NCBI GenBank assembly: GCA_017882885.1 | Contig: JADGOQ010000069.1 | Location: 1-34,311, forward strand | Length of the DNA stretch: 34,311 nt | Direction of reading: 5' to 3' | Source of the DNA: Actinomycetales bacterium | GTDB lineage: Bacteria > Actinomycetota > Actinomycetes > Actinomycetales > Actinomycetaceae | Part shown: piece by piece, positions 1 through 7,906 of the stretch | Numbering within the stretch: the first letter of the stretch is position 1 | Layout: every line of letters starts with the position of its first letter | Translations under genes and position numbers: made by a program | Notes under the pieces: generated by a model | Databases searched by the model: none | What the model saw: only the letters and a program-made list of their open reading frames with translations | Told to the model about the DNA's origin: nothing

Positions 1-42
1 GATCGCGAGCAGGGACTCGCCCTTCGGCGCGTGGTCAGCCAT
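1..42 (-). CDS. N-terminal start of an unknown gene downstream of coaD (cut by window edge)
   Basis: Only 14 codons are visible, starting MADHAPKGESLLAI and running in frame off the left edge. The ATG at 42 lies inside the last codons of coaD, giving an 8-base overlap, so translation is probably coupled to coaD. In many actinomycetes the gene after coaD encodes a small coiled-coil or DUF177-type protein. Nothing in these 14 residues identifies the product, and a chance open frame of this length is quite possible. Confidence 0.4.
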   Translation of the reverse strand, partial: MADHAPKGESLLAI

Positions 43-526
43 TGCGCGACCCGGGCCGCACACGCATGAGGCTCGTCGCGACGGCGTCCGGCACGAGCCC
101 GGTGACGTCGCCGCCGTGGCGTGCGATCTCCTTCACGAGGGAGGACGCGACGTGGTTGAGGGCGGGGTCACCCATGATGAAGACCGTTTCGATGCCCGAG
201 AGGTGGCGATTGAGCAGGCTCATGCCCAGCTCGGCGTCGAAGTCGGCGGAGCTGCGCAGGCCCTTGACGATGGCGCGGGCACCCTTCTCCCGGCAGTAGT
301 CCGCGAGCAGCCCGCTGACGGGCTCCACCTTCACGCCGTCGAGGCCCTGGACGGCCTGGCGCGCCAGCGCGACGCGCTGGTCGGTGGAGAACAGGTAGTT
401 CTTGGTCGAGTTGTTCGCCACCGCCACGATGATCTCGTCGAAGAGGCTCAGGGCGCGGCGCACCACGTCCACGTGTCCGAGCGTGATGGGGTCGTACGAT
501 CCGGGGCACACGGCGAGGGAGGTCAT
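35..526 (-). CDS. coaD: Phosphopantetheine adenylyltransferase
   Basis: CoaD transfers AMP from ATP to 4'-phosphopantetheine to make dephospho-CoA, the fourth step of CoA synthesis, in the cytoplasm. The 163-residue protein has the usual family length. Visible motifs are the N-terminal nucleotidyltransferase signature PGSYDPITLGH (residues 8-18), the GLRSSADFDAE...NRHL block and a C-terminal ASSLVKEIARHGGDV block, which corresponds to the family's SSSxVKE motif. The start at MTSLAVCPG is chosen because the signature begins within ten residues of it; longer upstream reading frames run into rsmD. It is the last complete gene of the recG-rsmD-coaD run, 10 bases after rsmD. The rsmD-coaD pairing is common in bacteria. 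Confidence 0.95.
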   Translation of the reverse strand: MTSLAVCPGSYDPITLGHVDVVRRALSLFDEIIVAVANNSTKNYLFSTDQRVALARQAVQGLDGVKVEPVSGLLADYCREKGARAIVKGLRSSADFDAELGMSLLNRHLSGIETVFIMGDPALNHVASSLVKEIARHGGDVTGLVPDAVATSLMRVRPGSRNG

Positions 527-536
527 GCCCACCAGA

Positions 537-1091
537 CTAGTCCGCGTCCGCCACATGGCGCGAAAGCCACAGGGTCGTATCCCCGTACCTGCGCTCCTCC
601 ACCTCCCCGAGCGCGCCCGGGAACACGGGCCGCGCCGAGCGCGTGGAACGCTCCACCACGACGGCGGCCCCCGGCGCGAGCCACCCGCCGGCCACGAGGG
701 CGGCGAGGTCCTCGTCGACGCCCAGGTCGTACGGCGGGTCGAGGAGGACGAGGTCGGCGCGCAGGGTCGCGGCTCGCGCGAGGAACGCCGCCACATTCGA
801 GGTGTGCACCCGCGCGGTCACCCCGAGGCCGGCCGCGTTCGCCCGGATCACGGCTGCCGCCCGCGGGGATGCCTCCACCGCGTCGAGGCTGCGGGCCCCC
901 CGGCTCAGCGCCTCGAACCCCAGCGCCCCGGAACCGGCGTAGAGGTCCAGGACGACGGCGTCCTCGAGGTCGCCATGGGAGCCGAGCGCCGAGAAGAGCG
1001 CCTCGCGCACGCGGTCCGACGTGGGGCGCGTGCCGCTCGGGGGCACCTGGAGGCGCCGTCCGCGCAACGTCCCGGCGATGACGCGGGCCAT
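537..1091 (-). CDS. rsmD: 16S rRNA (guanine(966)-N(2))-methyltransferase
   Basis: RsmD methylates N2 of G966 of 16S rRNA in the small subunit, using S-adenosylmethionine. The protein has 184 residues, normal for the family. It begins MARVIAGTLRGRRL, which resembles other RsmD N-termini. It then shows the SAM-binding motif DLYAGSGALGFEALSRGA (about residues 49-66) and the catalytic DPPY motif (LVLLDPPYDLG) typical of N2-guanine methyltransferases. It lies 11 bases after recG and 10 bases before coaD, so the three are probably one transcript. The coupling to coaD is a widespread gene-order pattern with no direct biochemical link. Confidence 0.94.
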   Translation of the reverse strand: MARVIAGTLRGRRLQVPPSGTRPTSDRVREALFSALGSHGDLEDAVVLDLYAGSGALGFEALSRGARSLDAVEASPRAAAVIRANAAGLGVTARVHTSNVAAFLARAATLRADLVLLDPPYDLGVDEDLAALVAGGWLAPGAAVVVERSTRSARPVFPGALGEVEERRYGDTTLWLSRHVADAD

Positions 1092-1102
1092 GTCCCCGCC
1101 CT

Positions 1103-3265
1103 TCAGGCCCGGTCGAGGAAGTCGCCGGCGCCCGTCGACTCGATCCGGTCGATGGCGTCGGCGAGGTCGGGGACGCCCGTGAGCGCTGGATCCCGCCGGA
1201 GCAGCTCCTCGGCGTGCTGCCGCGCCCCGGCGATGATGTCGCGGTCCGCGAGCACCCGCAGGGTCGCCAGCGAGCTGGTGATGCCCGACTGCGCGGCCCC
1301 GAGCACGTCGCCCTCCCGCCGCAGCTCGAGGTCCGTCTCGGCGAGCACGAATCCGTCCCTGCTGGTGGCGAACGCGTCGACACGGCGCGCCGCCACGCCG
1401 TCGAGACGATCGCTGAGCGCGAAGCACACACCGGGACGCGTGCCCCGGCCGATCCGGCCCCGCAGCTGGTGCATCTGGGAGAGCCCGAACCGGTCGGCCT
1501 CGAGGATCACCATCACGGTGGCCTCCGGGACGTCCACCCCGACCTCGATGACGGTGGTGGCCACCAGGACGGGCACGTCCCCGCGGACGAAGTCCGCCAT
1601 CGCCTGGTCCTTCGCGTCCATGGACATCCGGCCGTGCAGTTCCCCGATGGCTATGCCCGCCAGGACGGGCTCGGACCGCAGCTGCGCCGCCGTCTGGATC
1701 ACCGAGGCGACTCCGGCGGCCTCCTCGGCCGGGTCCTTGGCGTCGATGCGGGGGCACACCACGTACACTCGCCCGCCTCCGGCCACCTCCTCGGCGCACC
1801 GCTCCCACATGCGCCGCACCCACGCCGCGCGCGCGGGGTCGATGATGAAGGTCTCCACGTCGGGGCGGCCGGGCGGCACCTCCCACAGGGTGGAGACCTC
1901 CAGGTCCCCGAACACCGTCATGGCGACCGTGCGTGGGATCGGCGTGGCAGTCATGACCAGCGAGTGCGCGGTCGACTCCCCGCGCGTGCGGAGCACGTCC
2001 CGCTGCTCGACGCCGAACCGGTGCTGCTCGTCCACCACCACCAGGCCGAGGTCGGCGAACCGCACGTGCTCGGAGAGCAGCGCGTGGGTGCCCACCACTA
2101 TCCCCGCGTCCCCGGACGTGACGCCCTCGAGCACCGCCGCGCGCCGCTTCGCCGGCAGCGACGACGTCAGCAGCTCCACATGGGTGGCCTCCTCGGCTCC
2201 GCCGAGCATCCCGGGCATGGCGAGCGGGCCGAGCATCGCGCTGATGGAGCGGTGGTGCTGGTGGGCCAGCACCTCGGTGGGTGCGAGGAGCGCGGCCTGG
2301 CCGCCGCTCTCCACCACCTGCAGCATGGCGCGGAGCGCCACGAGCGTCTTGCCGCTGCCCACCTCGCCCTGCAGGAGTCGCTGCATGGGCGTCTCGCCCG
2401 CGAGGTCGGCGGCGATCTCCCGGCCCACGGCCAGCTGGCCCTCGGTGAGCGTGAACGGCAGGCGGCGGTCGAAGGCAGCGAGGATCCCGTCCCCGGTGGC
2501 CGCGCGGGGCCGCGTGCGCTGTGCACGGGCCTCCTCCCTGCGCCGCACGAGCACGGACTGCAGCACGAACGCCTCCTCGAACTGAAGCGTTCGGCGCGCG
2601 TGCCCGTAGTTCTCCTCGCTGGACGGGTCGTGGAGCCCAACCAGCGCCGCGTGCGCACCGAGCAATCCCTCACGGACCCGCACCGCCGCCGGGACCACGT
2701 CCGGCACGTCCGCGGGCTGCAGGATCCGCAGCACCGTGTCCACAGCCCCGGAGATCCGCCACGTGGGCACCGCGGCGCTCGCGGGGTAGATCGGCATGGG
2801 CTGCATTCGCTTCTCGATGGCCGCCGCCTCGTCGTCGATGTCGGCGAGCATCTCGAAGTCGGGGTGCGCGAGCTGCCGCTCGCCGCGGTACTCCGTGACC
2901 GTCCCGGTGAACAGGCCGACGGTGCCAACCCGCAAACGCTTCCGGTGCCCCATGAGGGCGCCCTCGTGCTTCGCGAAGAAGGTGAGTCGGAGTTGGTGGG
3001 TGCCGTCGGTGATGGTGGCGTTGAGGATCACGCCGCGGCGCGAGTGCATGGTCCGCAGCTGGGCGTCCTCCACGCGGGCCAGCACGGTGACCAGGTCGCC
3101 CACCGGGAGGTCGGCGAGCTGGGTGAACCGACCGCGGTCCTGCAGACGGCGCGGGTAGTGCCGGAGCAGGTCCTCCACCGTGAGGAGTCCCATCTTCGCG
3201 AGCGGCCGGGCCGTGCGGGCGCCGATGACCCGCTCCAGCGGCTGCAGGAAGAAGGGAGTGGTCAT
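1103..3265 (-). CDS. recG: ATP-dependent DNA helicase RecG
   Basis: RecG is a superfamily 2 DNA translocase that remodels stalled replication forks and branch-migrates Holliday junctions. The 720-residue product shows an N-terminal OB-fold wedge region (about 50-140), then Walker A GEVGSGKT (300-307), a DEQH Walker B box (VVDEQHRFGVEQR), motif III MTATPIPRT and the motif V/VI segment EADRFGLSQMHQLRGRIGRG. The C-terminal RecG-type region is complete. The ATG overlaps the stop of the upstream DAK2 gene by four bases (ATGA), so the two are translationally coupled. The start MTTPFFLQPLERVIG is the first one not inside the upstream gene's main body and fits the family. Confidence 0.96.
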   Translation of the reverse strand: MTTPFFLQPLERVIGARTARPLAKMGLLTVEDLLRHYPRRLQDRGRFTQLADLPVGDLVTVLARVEDAQLRTMHSRRGVILNATITDGTHQLRLTFFAKHEGALMGHRKRLRVGTVGLFTGTVTEYRGERQLAHPDFEMLADIDDEAAAIEKRMQPMPIYPASAAVPTWRISGAVDTVLRILQPADVPDVVPAAVRVREGLLGAHAALVGLHDPSSEENYGHARRTLQFEEAFVLQSVLVRRREEARAQRTRPRAATGDGILAAFDRRLPFTLTEGQLAVGREIAADLAGETPMQRLLQGEVGSGKTLVALRAMLQVVESGGQAALLAPTEVLAHQHHRSISAMLGPLAMPGMLGGAEEATHVELLTSSLPAKRRAAVLEGVTSGDAGIVVGTHALLSEHVRFADLGLVVVDEQHRFGVEQRDVLRTRGESTAHSLVMTATPIPRTVAMTVFGDLEVSTLWEVPPGRPDVETFIIDPARAAWVRRMWERCAEEVAGGGRVYVVCPRIDAKDPAEEAAGVASVIQTAAQLRSEPVLAGIAIGELHGRMSMDAKDQAMADFVRGDVPVLVATTVIEVGVDVPEATVMVILEADRFGLSQMHQLRGRIGRGTRPGVCFALSDRLDGVAARRVDAFATSRDGFVLAETDLELRREGDVLGAAQSGITSSLATLRVLADRDIIAGARQHAEELLRRDPALTGVPDLADAIDRIESTGAGDFLDRA

Positions 3266-4731
3266 TGCGCGCTGATGATGAGTGCGGGCTCCGGCTGACC
3301 CCCCACCAGCACGAACGTCTCGACGTCCGGGAGTGCTGCGCGTACCAGCGAGGTGAGCTGGGCGGCGGCACGGCGGGCGCCCACCGTCGCCCCGGCGAGC
3401 ACGGAGACCACGGCGGGACCGAGGTCCACCAGCCGGGCCGCGAGCGCGCCCACCTCCGCCTCGAGGGAGCCCATGTCCCCGCTGCCGATCAGGTATGTCG
3501 TCGAGCTGGCCACCACGTCGCGGACCGCCTGCAGCTGGTCGGCGAGGTCCCAGTCCCCCGCGGCGGCGAGGACGCTCACCGCCTCGTACACGGCCAGGTC
3601 GTGGTGTGTGGGGGCGATCGTGACCGTGATGCCGTCCGACACGACGACGGGGTCCACCTTCGCTGCCGCGGCGTTCGCCGCCGAGTGCGCCGAGCACGGC
3701 AGGACGATGGTCTCCGCCGCACCGGTGTCCACCAGCGCCCGCGAGATGGTGGGCGCCCCCGCGTTCAGGACGGCGACGGCACCGGCCGCCGCCAGCGGCT
3801 CGAGCAGCTGGGGGGCGCTCGTGGCGGCCACCAGGCCCACCCGCCGCTTGGGCGCGTCCAGGCGGCGCACGCACACCTGCGACATCTCGAGCCCGCTCAG
3901 GGCCTGAGCGGGGTGGTCGAGATGGACGTGCACATGCCAGAGGTCGGACCGCCCGTGCACCACCACCACGCTGTTGCCGACCTGCCCGAGGTGCATGCGC
4001 AGCGTCGTGGCCTGCCGGTGGGAGGCACGCACCAGGTACATCACCTCATAGCCCTCGAGTGGGCCGTGGTCCGTGGGAGCGGTCCGGGCGCTGGCGAGCC
4101 ATTCGGGGTGGGACGTCGTGGGGACGCCCGTCGTGGTGGCGAGCGCCTCGAGCAGGATGGCGAAGCACAGCGCCCCGGCGTCGACCATGCCGGTGCCACG
4201 CAGCTGTTCGAGCTGCTCCGTCGTCCGCCCGACGGCACCGTACCCGGCGTGCAGGGCGGTCGCCACCACGTCCTGCACCGTGGCCCGGGGGCTGAGCTCG
4301 AGGACCGCGGCGGCGACCTCGCGCGCCACGGTCACGATGGTTCCCTCCACCGGAAGGGCGAGCGCGCTGCGCGCGGCCTGGGCGACGGCGTCGAACACCC
4401 GGATGAGATCGATCGCCCCGGCGGACTCGCGGCCCTCGAACGTGCGGGCGACCGCCTGTAGCGATTGGGCCAGGATGACGCCGGAGTTCCCGCGCGCCCC
4501 CCACAGCGCGCCCTCGGCCATCGCGGCCGCGAGCTCGCCCAGCGTGACGTCGTCGTCCAGCGCCTGAGTGGCGCGCGCGCCCGCCGAGAGGGTGAGCACC
4601 ACGTTGGTCCCGGTGTCCGCATCGGGCACCGGGAACACGTTGAGGGCGTCAAGTTGCGGCCGCGCCGACGCCAGCGCGCTGAGCGCGAGGTCGAACCAGC
4701 GGCGGGCCGCGATCGCATCGAGTCGTATCAT
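3262..4731 (-). CDS. DAK2-domain (dihydroxyacetone/fatty-acid kinase-like) protein
   Basis: This 489-residue protein has an N-terminal DAK2 (DhaL-like) nucleotide-binding domain. Its Asp-rich metal motif is NVFPVPDADTGTN (about 34-46), and GARGNSGVILAQSL follows. A middle segment contains HVHVHLDHP, and the C-terminal half resembles the DegV/FakA-associated domain. In Firmicutes the related FakA phosphorylates fatty acids held by FakB. No FakB/DegV partner gene is in this window, so the substrate is not established. It sits directly upstream of recG with a 4-base overlap, a conserved actinobacterial pairing. The start ATG is abutted by a GGAGG sequence with no spacer. A TACCCT hexamer lies 9 bases upstream, so the mRNA leader may be only a few bases long. 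Confidence 0.85.
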   Translation of the reverse strand: MIRLDAIAARRWFDLALSALASARPQLDALNVFPVPDADTGTNVVLTLSAGARATQALDDDVTLGELAAAMAEGALWGARGNSGVILAQSLQAVARTFEGRESAGAIDLIRVFDAVAQAARSALALPVEGTIVTVAREVAAAVLELSPRATVQDVVATALHAGYGAVGRTTEQLEQLRGTGMVDAGALCFAILLEALATTTGVPTTSHPEWLASARTAPTDHGPLEGYEVMYLVRASHRQATTLRMHLGQVGNSVVVVHGRSDLWHVHVHLDHPAQALSGLEMSQVCVRRLDAPKRRVGLVAATSAPQLLEPLAAAGAVAVLNAGAPTISRALVDTGAAETIVLPCSAHSAANAAAAKVDPVVVSDGITVTIAPTHHDLAVYEAVSVLAAAGDWDLADQLQAVRDVVASSTTYLIGSGDMGSLEAEVGALAARLVDLGPAVVSVLAGATVGARRAAAQLTSLVRAALPDVETFVLVGGQPEPALIISAQ

Positions 4732-4740
4732 CCTCCACGA

Positions 4741-4746
4741 AGGGTA
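4741..4746 (-). promoter_or_regulatory. Putative -10 element of the DAK2-recG-rsmD-coaD run
   Basis: On the minus strand the hexamer TACCCT ends 9 bases before the ATG at 4731. A transcript starting about 7 bases downstream of it would have a leader of only 2-3 bases. No convincing -35 is seen. The divergent rpmB promoter lies about 80 bases away. Confidence 0.35.
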
Positions 4747-4828
4747 GCGCCTTCCCCCGACGCGTTCCCCGCCACTCGCGGGGACCACCCGGTGTGTCCG
4801 ATCGCACGGGCGCCCGGCGGCCCCTCGT

Positions 4829-4857
4829 TTGAGCCGACGCCGCGAAAGGGGTATTCT
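4829..4857 (+). promoter_or_regulatory. Sigma70-type promoter of rpmB
   Basis: TTGAGC (4829-4834) and TATTCT (4852-4857) are separated by exactly 17 bases. The predicted start near 4864 gives a leader of about 50 bases before rpmB. This is the best -35/-10 match in the window, fitting a highly expressed ribosomal-protein gene. Confidence 0.65.
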
Positions 4858-4912
4858 CGTGAAGTTGCTTCAGCGGCGCTGCGCGCCATCACACCCACAC
4901 AGGAGATCCACA

Positions 4913-5104
4913 ATGGCTGCCACCTGCGATGTCTGCGGCAAGCGTCCGTGGTTCGGTAAGAGCGTCTCGCACTCGCACGTGCGCACCTCTCGCCGCTGGG
5001 ACCCGAACATCCAGCGCGTGCGCGCCCTCGTCAACGGTGCGCCGAAGCGCCTGAACGTCTGCACCACCTGCCTGAAGTCCGGCAAGGTCACCCGGAACGT
5101 CTGA
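4913..5104 (+). CDS. rpmB: 50S ribosomal protein L28 (zinc-ribbon type)
   Basis: L28 is a small protein of the large ribosomal subunit. The 63-residue product begins [22 protein letters not shown], typical of bacterial L28. It carries two CxxC pairs, Cys5/Cys8 and Cys50/Cys53, so it is the zinc-binding (C+) form and not the cysteine-free paralogue that some actinobacteria induce under zinc limitation. The start is set by AGGAG at 4901-4905, 7 bases before the ATG; a longer frame from 4829 would override this site. It has its own promoter and terminator and stands between the divergent DAK2 gene and the convergent thiL. Confidence 0.97.
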   Translation: MAATCDVCGKRPWFGKSVSHSHVRTSRRWDPNIQRVRALVNGAPKRLNVCTTCLKSGKVTRNV

Positions 5105-5116
5105 CCGGACCCCACG

Positions 5117-5140
5117 AAGGCCGCCTACGGGCGGCCTTTT
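5117..5140 (+). terminator. Rho-independent terminator after rpmB
   Basis: A perfect 9-bp stem, AAGGCCGCC / GGCGGCCTT, closes a TACG loop and runs into TTTT. It begins 12 bases after the rpmB stop. The complementary strand also ends in a short T stretch (CTT), so it may also stop transcription arriving from thiL, which ends at 5167. Confidence 0.85.
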
Positions 5141-5166
5141 CTCTGCCCGCCGTCACCCGACCGCCG

Positions 5167-6144
5167 TCACCCGCCTGACGCGAAGTGGTCCCAACCCACG
5201 CGCAGCGCCGGCGGTCGCCCCGCGACGAGCACGTCGCGCTCCCCGCGTGCCACCACCCTGCCGATGACGTCGAACCCCGCCGGAACCGAGCCGGGCGCGA
5301 ATGTCGCGAGGAACCCGTGGTCCTCGCCGCCACCGGCCACCCACTGTGCCGCGTCCTCTCCGAGTCGCCCGGCCAGGTCCAGCAGCCGGGGGTCAACCAA
5401 CGTGTCGATGGGAACCAGGTCGATCGTGACCCCGGAGGCACCCGCGAGACGGCCCGCGTCGCGCAACAGTCCGTCGGACACGTCCATCATCGCGTGCGCA
5501 CCCGCGATGGCGGCGACGACGGCGGCAGCCAGCGGCGGCGAGGGCCGCCGGTGGACCCGCACCACGTCGTCGTCACGCCCCAGCCCCGCCGCCAGCGCGG
5601 CCAGGCCCGCCGCGCTGAACCCCAGGGTGCCGGCGTGGGCCACCACGTCCCCGACGCGCGCGCCCGAGCGCAGGACGGGCGCCCGGGACTGCAGGTCGCC
5701 GTGGGCCGTCACGGCCACGACCACCGAGTCCCCCGAGGACAGGTCGCCGCCCACCACGCCGCAGGGCACGCCCGTCTGGGCCGTGATCGAGTCGCAGGCC
5801 TCCGCCATCCCGGCGGCGAAGTCCCGCACCCAGGAAACCGCGAGGTCACCCGGGAGGACGAGCGCGACGACGAAGGAGATCGGGACCGCGCCCATCGCCC
5901 CGACGTCGGCGGCGTTCTGCATGATGGCGCGCCAGCCGATGTCCGCCCCGGAGGACCACTCCCGGCGGAAGTGCCGGTCCTCCACGAGGACGTCGGTGGT
6001 CACCACGAAACGGGAGTCGCTGACGGGCATGACGGCGGCGTCGTCGCCCGTGGGGACGAGGGCGGAGCCCTGCGGCAGCAGCGGGACGAACGCCGCGAGC
6101 AGGCCTTCCTCATCCAGGTCTCGCACACGCCGCTCACTGCCCAC
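5167..6144 (-). CDS. thiL: Thiamine-monophosphate kinase
   Basis: ThiL phosphorylates thiamine monophosphate to the active cofactor thiamine diphosphate with ATP. The protein (325 residues from the chosen start) has family motifs PTGDDAAV (31-38), VVTTDVLVEDRHF (47-59), NAADVGAMGA, GGDLSSGDS, MMDVSDGLLRDA and GGEDHGFLATF, which together cover the AIRS-type ATP and metal sites. I chose the GTG at 6144 because TACGGT ends 6 bases before it and the N-terminus VGSERRVRDLDEEGLL matches the usual family start. The ATG at 6168 would add eight residues and overlap the divergent DUF3515 start. The gene runs toward the rpmB terminator. Thiamine synthesis genes are not otherwise present here. Confidence 0.93.
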   Translation of the reverse strand: MGSERRVRDLDEEGLLAAFVPLLPQGSALVPTGDDAAVMPVSDSRFVVTTDVLVEDRHFRREWSSGADIGWRAIMQNAADVGAMGAVPISFVVALVLPGDLAVSWVRDFAAGMAEACDSITAQTGVPCGVVGGDLSSGDSVVVAVTAHGDLQSRAPVLRSGARVGDVVAHAGTLGFSAAGLAALAAGLGRDDDVVRVHRRPSPPLAAAVVAAIAGAHAMMDVSDGLLRDAGRLAGASGVTIDLVPIDTLVDPRLLDLAGRLGEDAAQWVAGGGEDHGFLATFAPGSVPAGFDVIGRVVARGERDVLVAGRPPALRVGWDHFASGG

Positions 6145-6167
6145 CCCGCCACCGTACAGTTTGATCA
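6144..6167. promoter_or_regulatory. Bidirectional leaderless promoter, thiL / DUF3515 gene
   Basis: Two -10-like hexamers point in opposite directions and overlap by two bases (TA). TACGGT on the minus strand (6156 to 6151) lies 6 bases before the thiL GTG at 6144. TACAGT on the plus strand (6155-6160) lies 6 bases before the ATG at 6167. Both transcripts would start at the first base of their start codons, 23 bp apart. No clear -35 element is seen for either. Confidence 0.55.
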
Positions 6168-6691
6168 TGGACCCGCGTGGCACCCGTCGTCGTGTGGCAG
6201 TGGCCTGCCTCGCAGCCATGGTGCTGGCCGGTTGCTCGCCGGCCGTCCAACTGCTGCCCGCGCCATTCGCTCCCGACCCGCTGTGCGCCACCGTCATCCA
6301 GGGGCTGCCGCAGGACCTCGCCGGATTCGTCCAGGTCTCGACGACGGCGCAGGCGACCGTGGCCTGGGGCGCCGAGCACCCCATCACGCTGCGGTGCGGC
6401 GTGGAGCCACCGCCGCCGACGACCGACCGCTGCCTCACCGTCGAGTCGGGGGGCGCGGCGGTCGACTGGATCAACCCCGAGGCGGACTCGCCCCTCATCC
6501 CGTCCCACGCCGACGTCGTCAACGGGTCTTGGACATTCATCACCTACGGCCGATCTCCTGCCATCGAGGTCGTGGTGCCCGCCGCCGCCATCGACCAGCC
6601 GACCGCGGTGCTGGTGGAGCTCGCCGCAGCCGTCCGGCGCACACCGGCGGCGCGCTTCTGCGTGGCGTCCACGGACGTCACCGTTCCCTGA
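6167..6691 (+). CDS. DUF3515 family lipoprotein
   Basis: The 174-residue protein begins with a positively charged stretch and a short hydrophobic segment ending in the lipobox LAGC, with Cys23 as the predicted lipidation site. It is therefore an exported, membrane-anchored protein. The mature part has further cysteines (DPLCATVIQ, LRCGVE, DRCLTV, RFCVAS) that could form disulfides outside the cell. The sequence and its position between ddl and thiL match the actinobacterial DUF3515 family, whose function is not known. The conserved neighbourhood next to D-Ala-D-Ala ligase hints at a cell-envelope role, which is inference only. The ATG appears leaderless, as TACAGT ends 6 bases before it. Confidence 0.85.
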   Translation: MDPRGTRRRVAVACLAAMVLAGCSPAVQLLPAPFAPDPLCATVIQGLPQDLAGFVQVSTTAQATVAWGAEHPITLRCGVEPPPPTTDRCLTVESGGAAVDWINPEADSPLIPSHADVVNGSWTFITYGRSPAIEVVVPAAAIDQPTAVLVELAAAVRRTPAARFCVASTDVTVP

Positions 6692-6725
6692 GGGCCGCGA
6701 CCGCGACGGCGGGCGCCGCCGCCGG

Positions 6726-7859
6726 TCAGCGCAGGCCCGTGGGGCGCTCCAGCGCGAGCTCGATGAGCTCCCGGACCAGGTCGCCGTAGCCCATCCCCAG
6801 CTGCGCCCACATCACCGGGAACATCGAGAACGGCGTGAAGCCGGGCATCGTGTTGATCTCGATGATGACGGCCTCGCCGCTCGTCGTGTGGAAGAAGTCC
6901 ACCCGGGCGAGGCCCTCGCACCCCAGGGCGTCGAACGCGCGCGCCGCGAGATCCCGGATCTCCTCGGCAACCTCCGGAGAGAGCTGCGCAGGGCACTCCA
7001 TGTGGAAGTCCTCGGTGGAGAAGTACTTCGTCTCGAAGTCGTAGAACTCCGAGGTCTCGGAGTGCATGACGATCTCCCCGGGCGGGGCGGTGCGCGGGGC
7101 GGCGCCGTTCCGGCCCTGCAGCACGCCGCACTCGATCTCGCGGCCGTCCAGCCCCTCCTCGATGATCACCTTGGGGTCGTGCCGCTGCGCCTCGAACACG
7201 GCCGCCTCGAGGTCCTCGAGCCGCTCGACCCGGGTGATGCCGAGCGAGCTCCCGGCGCGGGCGGGCTTGACGAACACGGGGAGACGCAGCGCGCCCACGG
7301 CTTCCAGCACGGCGGCGCGGTCGCGCACCCACGCCTGGGGGGTGGCCACGACGTAGGGGCCCACCGGCAGCCCCGCGGCGGCGAGCGCCACCTTCATGAA
7401 GTGCTTGTCCATGCCGACCGCGGAGGCGAGCACCCCGGAGCCGACGTACCGGACGTCCGCCATCTCGAAGAGCCCCTGGATGGTGCCGTCCTCGCCGAAC
7501 GGGCCGTGGAGCAGCGGGAACACCACGTCCACGTCGCCGAGCTCCCGCGGGGCGGCCCCCGGCCGCGCCTCGAGCAGGGAGGTGCGGCCCGCGCCCGCGA
7601 GCTGGATGAGGACGGCCGCGCCGTCGCCGTCCACCTCCGCACGTCCGCCCTCGAGGAGGGTGGGGTCGTCGGCCACGGTGACCCACCGGCCCTCGCGGGT
7701 GATCCCGATCGGGAGGACGTCATACCGGTCGCGATCGATCTCCCGGAGCACACCGGCCGCGGTGGCACAGGAGACCGAGTGCTCGCCGCTGCGGCCACCG
7801 AAGATCAGGGCCACGCGGGTCTTCCGGTCGGCGGGTGCGGGGGTCTCGTGCGCGTTCAT
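6726..7859 (-). CDS. ddl: D-alanine--D-alanine ligase
   Basis: Ddl joins two D-alanines with ATP to make the dipeptide used in peptidoglycan precursors. The 377-residue protein has IFGGRSGEHSVSC near the N-terminus, PLLHGPFGEDG, the ATP-grasp segment FVKPARAGSSLGITRV and the C-terminal metal site EINTMPGFTPFSMFP. The specificity region reads EFYDFETKY and contains the tyrosine typical of D-Ala-D-Ala enzymes, unlike the altered region of VanA-type D-Ala-D-Lac ligases. This predicts normal vancomycin-susceptible precursors. It lies 47 bases downstream of gpsA but has its own likely leaderless promoter (TAGTCT, 7 bases before the ATG). It converges on the DUF3515 gene with a 34-base gap. Confidence 0.96.
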   Translation of the reverse strand: MNAHETPAPADRKTRVALIFGGRSGEHSVSCATAAGVLREIDRDRYDVLPIGITREGRWVTVADDPTLLEGGRAEVDGDGAAVLIQLAGAGRTSLLEARPGAAPRELGDVDVVFPLLHGPFGEDGTIQGLFEMADVRYVGSGVLASAVGMDKHFMKVALAAAGLPVGPYVVATPQAWVRDRAAVLEAVGALRLPVFVKPARAGSSLGITRVERLEDLEAAVFEAQRHDPKVIIEEGLDGREIECGVLQGRNGAAPRTAPPGEIVMHSETSEFYDFETKYFSTEDFHMECPAQLSPEVAEEIRDLAARAFDALGCEGLARVDFFHTTSGEAVIIEINTMPGFTPFSMFPVMWAQLGMGYGDLVRELIELALERPTGLR

Positions 7860-7866
7860 CGTGACG

Positions 7867-7872
7867 AGACTA
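7867..7872 (-). promoter_or_regulatory. -10 element of ddl (leaderless)
   Basis: TAGTCT on the minus strand ends 7 bases before the ddl ATG at 7859, so transcription would begin at or within a base of the start codon. It would allow ddl expression separate from the murA-plsC-gpsA run. Confidence 0.5.
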
Positions 7873-7906
7873 CTACCGCGGGGCGCACCGCTCGGGCGGG
7901 CTCGCC

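Noticed and set aside
402-2585. A 727-codon open frame on the plus strand opposite recG and rsmD
   Set aside because: It is antisense to two genes with complete motifs, its translation is Arg/Ser/Pro-rich low complexity, and long stop-free antisense frames are expected at this G+C.
6708-6720. GGCGG-GCG-CCGCC inverted repeat between the DUF3515 gene and ddl
   Set aside because: The stem is short and there is no T run on either strand. It fits random GC-rich sequence, so I do not call a terminator.
7020-7130. Possible VanA-like ligase
   Set aside because: The specificity region EFYDFETKY keeps the D-Ala-D-Ala tyrosine, and no vanH, vanX or regulator genes are nearby.
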